Source: Bacillus sp. J37
GTDB lineage: Bacteria > Bacillota > Bacilli > Bacillales > Bacillaceae
Assembly (NCBI RefSeq): GCF_000518865.1
Contig: NZ_JAEK01000001.1
Coordinates: 248,001 to 312,000 of the forward strand
Direction of reading: 5' to 3'
DNA length: 64,000 nucleotides
Position numbers and translations under genes: made by a program
Shown: in pieces, positions 55,585-64,000 of the stretch
Position numbering within the stretch: the stretch's first letter is position 1
Layout of the letters: every line of letters starts with the position of its first letter
Notes under the pieces: model-generated
The model's input: the letters and a program-made list of their open reading frames with translations, nothing else
Told to the model about the DNA's origin: nothing
The model's database searches: none

Positions 55585-56559
55585 CTAACCCCATTTTATA
55601 ACCTGGCCGGAATGAGAAAGACCACCACCAAAGCCGTAGAGTAATAATGTATCTCCAACTTTAATTTGTCCTTCTTTAATTCCTAAATCTAGAGATAATG
55701 GGATTGAAGCTGCTGATGTATTTCCGTAATTGACCATACTGTAAATAGTCTTTTCTATACTGAATCCGCTTTTTTCACAGATGGATTCGATCATTCTTAA
55801 ATTCGCACTATGTGGAATAAACCAATCAATATCGTCTATTGTCAAGTTTGTTGTTGAAAGCAGGGTATTCATATACTTAGGGACAGTTGTAACAGCCCAT
55901 TTATATACTTCTTTTCCATTTTGGACAAGTTGGCTTTTATGTTCAAGATTTTGTTGAAACATAGTATGTGATAAGTTTGTACTATAAAGGTGAATCGCTT
56001 TTTCACCTTCGGAATGAACAGAGGAGGCAAGGAAATGCCCTTCTTGCTCTTCTTCCACAAGTACTACTCCTGCACCATCTCCAAATAAGATGCAAGTGGT
56101 CCGATCAGAAAAGTCTGTCATTTTTGAGATGGTTTCTGCCCCAATGACAAGAACCTTTTTATGAAGTCCACTAGTAATTAATGCATTTGCCATATGAAGT
56201 CCATAGGTGAAGCCTGCACATGCCGCGTTTAAATCAATTGCTCCTGCATTTCGAATGCCTAATTTTCCTTGTATATAGGAAGCCACACTTGGTGTTTGAT
56301 AATCCGGTGAAATGGTACTTACAATTATAAAATCAACATCACTAATTTCTTTGTTGTAGCGTATGATTAAATCTTCTATTGCCTTTATACAAAGATCACT
56401 TGTAAATTCATTTTCTGCTGCGAATCTTCTTTCTTTAATGCCTGTTCTCTTTGTTATCCACTCATCATTTGTATCGATCATTTTTTCGAAATCATGGTTC
56501 GTTATCACTCGTTCAGGGACATAAGATCCAATAGCTGTTATTCGAGCCTTTGAAAACAT
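55585..56559 (-). CDS. fabH: Beta-ketoacyl-ACP synthase III (FabH paralogue)
   Basis: 324 aa. Catalytic triad: Cys114 (DLNAACAGFTYGL), His in WFIPHSANLRMIE and Asn in MVNYGNTSAASIP. Starts fatty acid synthesis by condensing a short acyl-CoA with malonyl-ACP; in Bacillus the two FabH forms prefer branched primers. It stands alone, which is more like FabHB (YhfB) than FabHA, which pairs with fabF. A FapR-like operator lies 47-63 bp upstream of the start. Confidence 0.9.
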   Translation of the reverse strand: MFSKARITAIGSYVPERVITNHDFEKMIDTNDEWITKRTGIKERRFAAENEFTSDLCIKAIEDLIIRYNKEISDVDFIIVSTISPDYQTPSVASYIQGKLGIRNAGAIDLNAACAGFTYGLHMANALITSGLHKKVLVIGAETISKMTDFSDRTTCILFGDGAGVVLVEEEQEGHFLASSVHSEGEKAIHLYSTNLSHTMFQQNLEHKSQLVQNGKEVYKWAVTTVPKYMNTLLSTTNLTIDDIDWFIPHSANLRMIESICEKSGFSIEKTIYSMVNYGNTSAASIPLSLDLGIKEGQIKVGDTLLLYGFGGGLSHSGQVIKWG

Positions 56560-56605
56560 TTAATTCACCTCATCGGGTTTAATAACCTTATCATAACATC
56601 TATTT

Positions 56606-56622
56606 CTATTACTTGGTACTAA
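56606..56622 (-). promoter_or_regulatory. FapR-like operator upstream of fabH
   Basis: Minus strand TTAGTACCAAGTAATAG agrees with the FapR consensus TTAGTACCTGGTACTAA at about 13 of 17 positions, including the full left half. FapR represses fatty acid genes until malonyl-CoA builds up. Confidence 0.6.
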
Positions 56623-56709
56623 TTTTGATAATAATTGTTGTCATAAAGGAAAAGATGATATGTGCGGAGAATGTTATTAGGGAAATAAAATGAGGAAGAA
56701 AGATATAGA

Positions 56710-56743
56710 AAACCCCTTACTTTTAGTAGAAAAATAAGGGGTT
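56710..56743 (-). terminator. Terminator of yycC-like gene
   Basis: ACCCCTTAT / ATAAGGGGT-type stem with flanking T/A runs on both strands. Confidence 0.75.
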
Positions 56744-56750
56744 TGCAGGA

Positions 56751-56897
56751 TTATTTCTTTTCCTCTTCGCTTTTGTTAAGTTCAGCAAGCTTTGAAATCA
56801 GGATATGCTGTGGCATATGCATAATTTGTTCGAGAGGAACATTAAGTGATTTGGCCAGCTTCAGAGCTGTCTCAGCAGAAATTTGCAATGGTCTCAT
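56751..56897 (-). CDS. YycC-like small protein
   Basis: 48 aa: MRPLQISAETALKLAKSLNV, then PLEQIMHMPQHILISKLAEL and a charged tail. The ATG at 56897 follows a near-perfect SD (AGGAGGTTGATCTC). I recognise this as the YycC family of small Bacillus proteins of unknown function. Helical, no membrane segment. A good terminator follows. Confidence 0.75.
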   Translation of the reverse strand: MRPLQISAETALKLAKSLNVPLEQIMHMPQHILISKLAELNKSEEEKK

Positions 56898-56924
56898 GAG
56901 ATCAACCTCCTACATTTATTCCAT

Positions 56925-57092
56925 TCTTAACGGGCAGTAAGACTCTTCCTTCGAAATTCGAGAGAGTTATTGCCCGTAAAGATCTGACTAAGGACAGGAC
57001 GTCCAAGTCAGGTGAAGCCACAGGAAGTGGCGCTTTGAGCGTGATAAGTTTCGCTAACCATCAGTGGGGGGAAGAAAACCCCCACTGATGGA
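56925..57092. ncRNA. Five-hairpin RNA-like element, Bacillaceae-1 motif-like
   Basis: Consecutive stems: ACGGGCA...ACTCT with AGAGT...TGCCCGT (about 56930-56980); CTGACT with AGTCAG enclosing GGAC-AGGAC-GTCC (about 56985-57012); GCCAC-AGGAA-GTGGC (57017-57031); AGCG/CGCT; and CCATCAGTGGGGG / CCCCCACTGATGG (57058-57092). On the minus strand the small loops read GUCCU and UUCCU. Shares the AGGAN-loop pair with 41430-41612. Lies upstream of the glycerophosphodiesterase gene. Confidence 0.5.
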
Positions 57093-57133
57093 AGTCTCAC
57101 TTTATTTTTACATGAAAAGAAGGTGTATTCAAG

Positions 57134-57874
57134 ATGACATTAATTTTTGGACATCGGGGAGCAGCTGGTAGTTACCCTGAAAATACGATGTCTTCGTTTA
57201 TTGCAGCGTATCAAGCTGGTGCTGATGGTATTGAGTTAGATGTTCAAATGACAAAAGACGGTGAACTTGTTGTTATTCACGATGAGACAGTTGATCGAAC
57301 GACAGATGGGTCCGGTTATGTTGGTGAGTTGTTATTATCTGACATTCTAAAGTTAGACGCAAGCTATACCTTTTCACAATATACTGGACAAGTCAAAATT
57401 CCTACTCTTGAGGAAGTGTTAAAATGGGTAGCGACTCTTCCTTCATTTTTAATCAATATCGAATTAAAGAATGGAATAATCGAATATCCCATGATTGAGG
57501 AAAGAACGATTGAACTAGTTCAAAAATTCAATCTTGAAAAACGGACGATTATATCCTCTTTTAATCATTATAGCTTAGTGAAATGTGCGGAGCTTTCAGG
57601 TGAGATCGAAACGGCTATATTGTATATGGAGGGGCTATATAAGCCTTGGGAATACGCGAAGGATGTTGGTGCTTCAGGGATGCACCCGTATTATTACGCT
57701 GTAAACCGGGGGATCATAGAGAATTCTAAACTTCATCAAGTTGCCGTAAGACCGTTTACAGTCAATGAAGAGAAGATAATGATCGATTTAATTAAAAATG
57801 ATTGTAGCGCTTTCATTACGGACTTTCCCGACAGGGCTGTCGAGCAGAGAAAAAAATACAAACAAAAAGAGTGA
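57134..57874 (+). CDS. yqiK: Glycerophosphodiester phosphodiesterase (YqiK-like)
   Basis: 246 aa, GDPD family TIM barrel. Active-site motifs: GHRGAAGSYPENT with the first His, GADGIELDVQMTKDG with the metal Glu and Asp, and VVIHDETVDRTT with the second His. Hydrolyses glycerophosphodiesters to glycerol-3-phosphate and an alcohol. No signal peptide, so cytoplasmic. Same order (yqiK-yqzF-bkdR) as B. subtilis. Confidence 0.92.
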   Translation: MTLIFGHRGAAGSYPENTMSSFIAAYQAGADGIELDVQMTKDGELVVIHDETVDRTTDGSGYVGELLLSDILKLDASYTFSQYTGQVKIPTLEEVLKWVATLPSFLINIELKNGIIEYPMIEERTIELVQKFNLEKRTIISSFNHYSLVKCAELSGEIETAILYMEGLYKPWEYAKDVGASGMHPYYYAVNRGIIENSKLHQVAVRPFTVNEEKIMIDLIKNDCSAFITDFPDRAVEQRKKYKQKE

Positions 57875-57899
57875 TCCAAATTTGGGTTCACTCTTTTTG
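57866..57899. terminator. Bidirectional terminator between yqiK and yqzF
   Basis: AAGAGTGATCC / GGGTTCACTCTT stem with 6-nt loop and T/A runs. Confidence 0.85.
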
Positions 57900-57911
57900 G
57901 TGATTGAAATT

Positions 57912-58154
57912 CTATTTCTGGACTCTGCTGAATTTTTTTTGGACTTTATTTCGTTTTCGATCTCTGTAAAAAATAAATCCTGCTACAAATGAAAGACCGC
58001 CAAGAAAAAATAGTAGTCCTATTAAAAACTGCACCCATAAAAAGGGGATAGGAGGCTGAAGAATTCCAAATGTCATATCACGCATAAGTTTAATACCGAA
58101 AGCAGCAAATAATCCTGGAATAACCATAATAATTAGAGCAATGATTCTTGACAT
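57912..58154 (-). CDS. yqzF: DUF2627 membrane protein YqzF
   Basis: 80 aa, two membrane helices (about 4-22 and 39-63) and a short basic tail. Motif FGIKLMRDMTFGILQPPIPF is typical. Function unknown; its place next to bkdR is conserved. Confidence 0.85.
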   Translation of the reverse strand: MSRIIALIIMVIPGLFAAFGIKLMRDMTFGILQPPIPFLWVQFLIGLLFFLGGLSFVAGFIFYRDRKRNKVQKKFSRVQK

Positions 58155-58173
58155 AAAGCAGGCGTCCTTTCTT

Positions 58174-58261
58174 CTATACGATCAGAAATTATATATATTT
58201 TATGGATAAGGAAACTGAGACCTTCCTCAATTAAAACTTCGCAACAAGCTAAGTTTCTCAA
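58174..58261 (+). repeat. Dispersed intergenic hairpin repeat, copy C
   Basis: TATACGATCAGAAATTATAT start as in copy A; then GGAAACTGAGACCTT and AAGCTAAGTTTC. Most diverged copy, but the outer GAAACT/AGTTTC stem is kept. Confidence 0.6.
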
Positions 58262-58400
58262 ACTATAAATAATTGTCTGTTTCTTCTCCTTGTTTGTCAA
58301 GTAGCATTCTTATGCGCTATGATAAAGGTGTGCAAAAAATTGCAAATGTTTGAATTTAAGAGTACGGTCATTCCGATGTGTACAAAGGGGATAGATTTTT

Positions 58401-60473
58401 ATGCAGCGAGTTATGATAGTTGGGGCAGGTAAAGCTGGGTTGGCACTATTAAAGAGAATGGTTGAAACGTCAATAATGAAAGTAGTTGCTGTTATTGACC
58501 AAAATGAGCTAGCGCCAGGGATAGAATATGCAAAAAAGCGAGGCATACAAACAAGTACAAAATGGGAACCGTTCGTGAATTCTAACCTCAATATTATTAT
58601 TGAGGCAACAGGTTCTAACGAAGTGATGCAAAAATTACAAAAAGTAAATCATTCTGACATGATGATCATTCCCGGATCTGTAGCACTAATCATTTCTGAG
58701 CTCGTTGAAGAAAAAGAGGAATTGATTGCAAGACTTAAAGAAGAAACGTATAAACAGCAAACGATCTTTAATTCGACAAATGATGGAATGATTGTTATTG
58801 ATATTAACGAAAAAATCATTTTGTTTAATAAAATGGCTGAAAAAATTACCGGTTTTCCTCGAGAAAAAGCAATAGGCTTAAATATAAAAAAGGTAATTTC
58901 ATCAAGTAAGCTTGGAAGAACATTAAAAACCCGTGAAGTTGAAATAAATCAAGAACAAGTACTGGAAAATGGTTTAAAGATTATTACTACGAGAATTCCA
59001 ATGATTGATGAATCTGGAAATCTGCTTGGTGCATTGTCGTTGTTTAAAGATATTACTGAGGTTGTAAATTTAGCAGAGGAAGTCACAAATTTAAAAGATA
59101 TACAGATGATGCTAGAAGCGATTATTCAATCTTCTGAAGAAGCTATTTCGGTTGTTGATGAGGAAGGTAGAGGAATTCTTATTAACCGTGCATATTCAAG
59201 GTTAACAGGGTTAACTGAAGATCAAGTAATAGGTAAACCTGCAACAGCCGATATTTCAGAGGGTGAGAGTATGCATATGAAGGTTTTACAAACGAGGCGT
59301 GCTGTCCGCGGGGCAAGAATGAAAGTTGGACCGGCTAAAAAAGATGTGATTGTTAATGTTGCACCAGTCATTGTTAGCGGTAAGCTAAAAGGAAGTGTTG
59401 GGGTTATTCATGATATGTCTGAAATACAAACCTTAACAACTGAACTAAACCGGGCTCGACAAATAATTCGAACGTTAGAAGCAAAATATTCATTTGAAGA
59501 TATTATTGGTGTAAGTGACGAAATGAAAATGGCAATTGAACAAGCGAAATTAGGAGCCAAAACACCTGCTACTGTCTTGCTGAGAGGGGAATCGGGAACA
59601 GGAAAAGAGCTATTTGCCCATGCAATCCATAATGCAAGTGACAGGAAATATAATAAGTTTATCCGAGTTAATTGTGCCGCGATTTCTGAAAGCCTTCTTG
59701 AAAGTGAACTGTTTGGTTATGATGAGGGGGCTTTTTCAGGAGCTAAACGAGGCGGAAAAAAGGGATTCTTTGAAGAAGCGAATAATGGAAGTATCTTTTT
59801 AGACGAGATAGGTGAGCTCTCAGCTAATATGCAGGCAAAGCTATTACGGGTACTGCAAGAAAATGAAATTGTCAGGGTTGGAGGAACTAAGCCAATTGCT
59901 GTAAATGTACGTGTAATTGCAGCTACAAATGTAAATATTGAAAAGGCCATGGCTGAAGGGAGCTTTAGGGAGGATTTATATTATCGACTAAATCGATATC
60001 CAATCTCCATTCCACCATTAAGAGATCGTAAGGAAGATATACCGGCATTATGTGAACGTTTGCTTCGAAAATTAAATCAAGATTATGGAAGAAATATTGA
60101 AAGCTTAACATCACAGGCCACCAATCAGCTTATTCAGTATCATTGGCCGGGAAATGTTAGGGAACTTGAAAATGTCCTTGGAAGAGCGATTATCTTTATG
60201 GAATATCATGAAACGACGATAAGTGAAAAGCATATTCCAGTGCTTCAACTTTCTCGACATGAAAGAAAAGTACAAGAAAATCAAGCATTTGTCCATAATA
60301 ATGAAGAAACACTTGCTGAGGCGGTTGAACGAGTTGAGGCAGATGTTATAAAACGATCTTTGGAGTTTCATGAATATAATCGAACACAGACAGCAAAAGC
60401 TTTAGGAATCTCATTAAGAAGTCTTTATTACAAAATGGAAAAATATAATCTTGCAAACAATAGCATGCAATAG
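58401..60473 (+). CDS. bkdR: Sigma-L (sigma-54)-dependent activator of branched-chain catabolism
   Basis: 690 aa. N-terminal Rossmann-like segment ([20 protein letters not shown]), two PAS domains (about 118-235 and 240-345), then the AAA+ sigma-54 interaction domain with Walker [17 protein letters not shown], the sigma-54 contact loop [10 protein letters not shown], and Walker [14 protein letters not shown]-terminal Fis-type [22 protein letters not shown]. Activates ptb-bcd-buk-lpdV-bkd from the -24/-12 promoter at 60718. B. subtilis BkdR is 692 aa. Confidence 0.95.
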   Translation: MQRVMIVGAGKAGLALLKRMVETSIMKVVAVIDQNELAPGIEYAKKRGIQTSTKWEPFVNSNLNIIIEATGSNEVMQKLQKVNHSDMMIIPGSVALIISELVEEKEELIARLKEETYKQQTIFNSTNDGMIVIDINEKIILFNKMAEKITGFPREKAIGLNIKKVISSSKLGRTLKTREVEINQEQVLENGLKIITTRIPMIDESGNLLGALSLFKDITEVVNLAEEVTNLKDIQMMLEAIIQSSEEAISVVDEEGRGILINRAYSRLTGLTEDQVIGKPATADISEGESMHMKVLQTRRAVRGARMKVGPAKKDVIVNVAPVIVSGKLKGSVGVIHDMSEIQTLTTELNRARQIIRTLEAKYSFEDIIGVSDEMKMAIEQAKLGAKTPATVLLRGESGTGKELFAHAIHNASDRKYNKFIRVNCAAISESLLESELFGYDEGAFSGAKRGGKKGFFEEANNGSIFLDEIGELSANMQAKLLRVLQENEIVRVGGTKPIAVNVRVIAATNVNIEKAMAEGSFREDLYYRLNRYPISIPPLRDRKEDIPALCERLLRKLNQDYGRNIESLTSQATNQLIQYHWPGNVRELENVLGRAIIFMEYHETTISEKHIPVLQLSRHERKVQENQAFVHNNEETLAEAVERVEADVIKRSLEFHEYNRTQTAKALGISLRSLYYKMEKYNLANNSMQ

Positions 60474-60569
60474 AATTCATAGTTTGCAAAAAGGTGCATG
60501 ATCGTTATATGATAAAGAAGGATAAATGATGAAGTCTTTCTTTGCACAAATTGAAAATGTAAGAAATCA

Positions 60570-60642
60570 GTGGATCATACTTGAGAAAAGCTATGGCTTT
60601 CGCAATAAGAATATAGCGGCAAGCCACGGTTTTTCTACTCTT
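60570..60642 (+). repeat. Dispersed intergenic hairpin repeat, copy D
   Basis: GAGAAAAGCTATGGCTTTCGC ... GCGGCAAGCCACGGTTTTTCTA-type hairpin (each part below 20 nt shown at 60582 and 60616). The stem changes TAAGG/CCAAG of copy A to TATGG/CCACG, keeping GGCTT/AAGCC. A T-run follows, so it may end bkdR. Confidence 0.65.
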
Positions 60643-60717
60643 TTTTTCATACATAAATGTGGTTTTTAAGATTTTTTTAATTACTCAACTCAACTTAAAA
60701 TGAGGACAAGGACTTTT

Positions 60718-60735
60718 TTGGCATACTTCTTGCTT
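60718..60735 (+). promoter_or_regulatory. Sigma-L (-24/-12) promoter of the ptb operon
   Basis: TTGGCATACTTCTTGCTT matches TGGCAC-N5-TTGCW, with GG and GC 10 bp apart. It lies 64 bp before the ptb start, downstream of bkdR. Confidence 0.88.
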
Positions 60736-60798
60736 ATATTTATTTAAGAATCAATTAGTTGATGGTCAAACTGATGTTTTGGAAGGAAATGAATGTGA

Positions 60799-61695
60799 AT
60801 GAAGTTGGAAAACCTGCTTATAGAAGCGGCAAATATAAAAGGTCAAAGTGTAGCTGTGGCATCAGCTGAGGATGAAGAGGTCATAGAGGCGGTAGCAGAG
60901 GCAATTAATCGTGATTTAGCTCATTTTATGCTCTTTGGCCAAAAGGATGAAATTGAACTTTTGTTGGACAAAAAAGGGATAAAAAAGGAAATGGTTCAAA
61001 TCATTCAAGCTCGATCTCAACAACAAGCTGCAGAGCTTGCGGTAAGAGCTGTTCATCAAAATGAGGCATCAGTTCTTATGAAAGGTCATATTCCAACATC
61101 CATTCTTTTAAAGGCTGTTTTAAATAAGGAATATGGTTTAAGGACTGGAAGAGTTTTATCACATGTTGCTATGTTTGACATTCCAGGGTTTTCTAAAGCG
61201 GTTTTTGTAACAGATGCAGCAATGAACATTGAACCGGATTTACAACAAAAAGAGCAGATCGTTGTAAATGCTGTAAATGTTGCGCGATCAATCGGAGTAT
61301 CTGTACCAAAGGTCGCAGCAATCGCAGCTGTAGAGGTTGTAAATCCATCTATGAAAGCAACTCTTGACGCATCAGCGCTTACAATGATGTATAAGAGAGG
61401 TCAAATTCAAAATTGTGTGATTGATGGTCCTTTAGCACTTGATAATGCAGTCTCTCTTCTTGCGGCACAACATAAAGGAATCAAAAGTGAGGTTGCAGGG
61501 CAAGTTGACATCCTCTTGGTTCCTAGCATTGAAGCAGGAAATGTTCTCTATAAATCATTGATTTATTTTGCAAAGGCAAAGGTTGGAGCAGTAATCGCGG
61601 GAGCCAAAGCTCCAATTGTCCTAACAAGCCGATCTGACAGTTCTGAAAGTAAACTATATTCATTAGCATTGGCTTTATGTTCTTCAGAAAAGTAA
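60799..61695 (+). CDS. ptb: Phosphate butyryltransferase
   Basis: 298 aa. Exchanges acyl-CoA (butyryl, isobutyryl, isovaleryl) for acyl phosphate. PTA/PTB fold; motifs VLMKGHIPTSILLKAVLNKE, VFVTDAAMNIEPDLQQK and the late DILLVPSIEAGNVLYKSLIY. First gene of the sigma-L operon. SD GGAAGGAAATG. Confidence 0.94.
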   Translation: MKLENLLIEAANIKGQSVAVASAEDEEVIEAVAEAINRDLAHFMLFGQKDEIELLLDKKGIKKEMVQIIQARSQQQAAELAVRAVHQNEASVLMKGHIPTSILLKAVLNKEYGLRTGRVLSHVAMFDIPGFSKAVFVTDAAMNIEPDLQQKEQIVVNAVNVARSIGVSVPKVAAIAAVEVVNPSMKATLDASALTMMYKRGQIQNCVIDGPLALDNAVSLLAAQHKGIKSEVAGQVDILLVPSIEAGNVLYKSLIYFAKAKVGAVIAGAKAPIVLTSRSDSSESKLYSLALALCSSEK

Positions 61696-61716
61696 AACCT
61701 TAGGAGGAAGCACATC

Positions 61717-62814
61717 ATGGAAATTTTCAAATATATGGAGCAATATGACTATGAACAATTGGTATTTTGCCAAGATAAACAATCAGGATTAAAAGCCATT
61801 ATTGCTATTCACGATACAACATTAGGCCCTGCTCTAGGTGGAACACGAATGTGGACATATGCTTCAGAGGAAGAAGCAATAGAGGATGCACTTCGTCTTG
61901 CTCGTGGGATGACATATAAAAATGCTGCCGCAGGATTAAATCTGGGAGGCGGAAAAACAGTTATCATTGGTGACCCTAGAAAAGATAAAAATGAAGAAAT
62001 GTTCAGAGCATTCGGCCGGTATATTCAGGGACTGAATGGTCGCTACATTACTGCTGAGGATGTTGGGACTACTGTTGCTGATATGGATCTTATTCATGAG
62101 GAAACAGATTATGTAACAGGTATTTCTCCTGCATTTGGTTCATCGGGTAATCCTTCCCCGGTTACAGCTTTTGGAGTATACAGGGGGATGAAAGCTGCTG
62201 CAAAAGAAGCGTTTGGTACAGATTCTCTTGAAGGAAAAGTTGTGGCAGTACAAGGTGTAGGAAATGTTGCGTATAATCTTTGCAAGCATCTCCATGAAGA
62301 GGGAGCAAAATTAATAGTAACAGATATTAATCAGGAAGCTGTTCGAAGAGCTGTAGAAGATTTTAATGCTAAGGCTGTTGAACCAAACGATATTTATAGT
62401 GTTGATTGCGATATTTATGCACCATGTGCATTAGGAGCAACAATAAATGATGTTACGATTCCCCAATTAAAAGCAAAAGTTATTGCGGGTGCGGCAAATA
62501 ATCAATTAAAAGATACAAAGCACGGTGAATTAATTCATGAATTGGGAATTGTGTATGCACCTGATTATGTTATTAATGCAGGTGGTGTAATCAATGTAGC
62601 TGATGAATTGTATGGTTACAATAGTGATAGAGCGCTCAAAAAAGTGGAAACAATCTACAATAATATCTCACGGGTTATTGAAATAGCAAAACGTGATGGT
62701 ATTCCAACATACAAGGCTGCTGATCGCTTAGCAGAAGAAAGAATTGAGAGAATGAGAAACTCCCGTAGCCAATTTTTACAAAACGGTCATCATATTTTAA
62801 GCCGAAGATCTTAA
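61717..62814 (+). CDS. bcd: Leucine dehydrogenase
   Basis: 365 aa. NAD-dependent oxidative deamination of leucine, valine and isoleucine. Catalytic Lys80 in [17 protein letters not shown] and Lys68 in MTYKNAA; NAD fold [30 protein letters not shown]. Supplies branched 2-oxo acids to the bkd dehydrogenase. Confidence 0.96.
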   Translation: MEIFKYMEQYDYEQLVFCQDKQSGLKAIIAIHDTTLGPALGGTRMWTYASEEEAIEDALRLARGMTYKNAAAGLNLGGGKTVIIGDPRKDKNEEMFRAFGRYIQGLNGRYITAEDVGTTVADMDLIHEETDYVTGISPAFGSSGNPSPVTAFGVYRGMKAAAKEAFGTDSLEGKVVAVQGVGNVAYNLCKHLHEEGAKLIVTDINQEAVRRAVEDFNAKAVEPNDIYSVDCDIYAPCALGATINDVTIPQLKAKVIAGAANNQLKDTKHGELIHELGIVYAPDYVINAGGVINVADELYGYNSDRALKKVETIYNNISRVIEIAKRDGIPTYKAADRLAEERIERMRNSRSQFLQNGHHILSRRS

Positions 62815-62998
62815 TAATGAACAAAATTAGGGAATTAACCTTAACAAATAGTACATTTAATTCACGTAAATGTCCGGAAGCCATTTTGTTGAGGTTAATT
62901 CAGTGCACTTATCTACGTCTCAATAAACCTCAGGGAAGAAGCAGTACATATCGAAGTAATAAATAAAATGATTGAATGACTACGGAGGTTTTGGCCAA

Positions 62999-64000
62999 TT
63001 GCTGAGCAATGAATATCGAATACTTGTTATAAATCCAGGTTCAACCTCAACAAAAATTGGTGTGTTTGACAATAAAAGATCTATTTTTGAAAAAACACTT
63101 CGGCATGATGCTGAAAAACTTAATACGTATTCGACTATTATCGATCAATACGAATTTCGGAAACAAACCATCCTTGAAACATTAGATGAAGAAGGGATTA
63201 ACATCTCCAAATTAAATGCAGTCTGTGCCCGAGGTGGACTCCTTCGACCAATTGAGGGCGGCACATACACAGTTAATGACGAGATGATTGAGGATTTAAG
63301 AAAAGGTTTTGCTGGGCAGCATGCCTCTAATTTAGGTGGCATTATAGCTTTTGAAATTGCTGCTGCCCTAAATATCCCAGCTTATATCGTAGATCCGGTG
63401 GTTGTGGATGAAATGGAAGAAATCGCGAAAATATCAGGTATCCCTTCTATTCAAAGAAGAAGTATTTTTCATGCATTAAATCAAAAAGCAGTTGCACGTA
63501 GAGTGGCGGCAGATCTCAATAAAAAATATGAAGATTTAAACTTAATCATTACTCATATGGGTGGAGGCATCACTGTTGGTGCTCATAAGAACGGTCGTGT
63601 TATTGATGTGAATAACGGTTTGCATGGTGATGGACCATTTAGTCCCGAGAGAGCGGGGACTGTACCGGCAGGGGACCTTGTAGCAATGTGTTATTCTGGG
63701 GACTTTTACCGGGAAGAAATGATGAAGAAGCTTGTAGGACAAGGTGGATTAGTCGGATATTTAGGAACGAATGATGCAACAAAGGTAGAGAAAATGATTA
63801 AAGCAGGGGATCAAAAAGCAACATTAATTTATAATGCAATGGCCTATCAAATTGCAAAAGAAATTGGCTCTGCAAGTGCCGTTTTAAAAGGTAAGGTTGA
63901 TGCAATCGTATTAACTGGAGGATTAGCATATGGAAAAACCTTTGTTAATAAGATTTCATCATATGTTGATTGGATTGCAGATGTTTATGTGTTTCCAGGT
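62999..64000 (+). CDS. buk: Butyrate kinase, N-terminal part
   Basis: Runs off the window; 334 codons seen. Begins at the TTG at 62999 after GGAGG (10-nt spacing). Acetate/propionate kinase fold: [15 protein letters not shown] near the N-terminus, [32 protein letters not shown] and LTGGLAYG. Makes ATP from acyl phosphate produced by Ptb. 62815-62998 before it has no gene. Confidence 0.93.
   Translation, partial: MLSNEYRILVINPGSTSTKIGVFDNKRSIFEKTLRHDAEKLNTYSTIIDQYEFRKQTILETLDEEGINISKLNAVCARGGLLRPIEGGTYTVNDEMIEDLRKGFAGQHASNLGGIIAFEIAAALNIPAYIVDPVVVDEMEEIAKISGIPSIQRRSIFHALNQKAVARRVAADLNKKYEDLNLIITHMGGGITVGAHKNGRVIDVNNGLHGDGPFSPERAGTVPAGDLVAMCYSGDFYREEMMKKLVGQGGLVGYLGTNDATKVEKMIKAGDQKATLIYNAMAYQIAKEIGSASAVLKGKVDAIVLTGGLAYGKTFVNKISSYVDWIADVYVFPG

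Noticed and set aside
1-64000. tRNA, rRNA or CRISPR arrays
   Set aside because: No cloverleaf-forming tRNA sequence, rRNA segment or regularly spaced repeat array was noticed on reading; a tRNAscan and CRISPR finder run would settle it.

Overview
The window comes from a low-GC, endospore-forming Firmicute of the Bacillaceae (Bacillus sensu lato). It carries the whole spoIIIA operon, spoIVB and spo0A. From yqhL to buk the gene order follows the Bacillus subtilis 168 chromosome (yqhL-lipM ... mntR-yqhO-yqhP-yqhQ-yqhR-aroQ-papA-efp-yqhV-spoIIIAA..AH-accB-accC-yqhY-nusB-folD-xseA-xseB-ispA-dxs-yqxC-ahrC-recN-spoIVB-spo0A ... yqiK-yqzF-bkdR-ptb-bcd-buk). Product names rest on motifs and this synteny; no database search was possible.

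Layout. 1-5050: end of gcvPB, a soluble chemoreceptor, a MerR-like coiled-coil protein, a CBS-domain membrane protein, yqhL and lipM. 5256-7939: an adenosylcobalamin-dependent ribonucleotide reductase (nrdJ) behind a promoter with two NrdR-like boxes. 7961-20417: a complete Tn7-like transposon. 20534-27021: mntR and an oligopeptide ABC operon in appDFABC order. 27181-33203: yqh genes, aroQ, papA, efp. 33310-38701: spoIIIAA-AH. 38973-49428: acetyl-CoA carboxylase, yqhY, nusB, one-carbon, DNA-repair and isoprenoid genes, and the arginine repressor. 49461-53841: recN, spoIVB, spo0A. 54000-56900: a variable stretch with small genes and a FabH paralogue. 57134-64000: yqiK, yqzF, then bkdR and the start of the sigma-L-dependent branched-chain amino acid catabolic operon (ptb, bcd, buk).

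The main accessory feature is the 12,457-bp Tn7-like element. It has 19-bp perfect terminal inverted repeats and a 5-bp target duplication (GACGA). The tnsA-proximal end has four TnsB-like repeats at an exact 20-bp period; the other end has three spaced ones. Genes tnsA-tnsB-tnsC-tniQ/tnsD are followed by a cargo that matches the B. subtilis yxdJKLM-yxeA antimicrobial-peptide sensing and detoxification module. The insertion lies 21 bp past the nrdJ stop codon, in the 3-nt loop of what was the nrdJ rho-independent terminator. The conserved 3' end of nrdJ therefore looks like a TnsD attachment site, analogous to glmS for Tn7. There is no tnsE and no CRISPR component.

Other points: a four-copy intergenic hairpin repeat; two multi-hairpin RNA-like elements with AGGAN / RUCCU loops, resembling the Bacillaceae-1 RNA motif; an apparent AUU start codon for spoIIID-neighbouring gene spoIIIAD; and a FapR-like operator upstream of the FabH paralogue.
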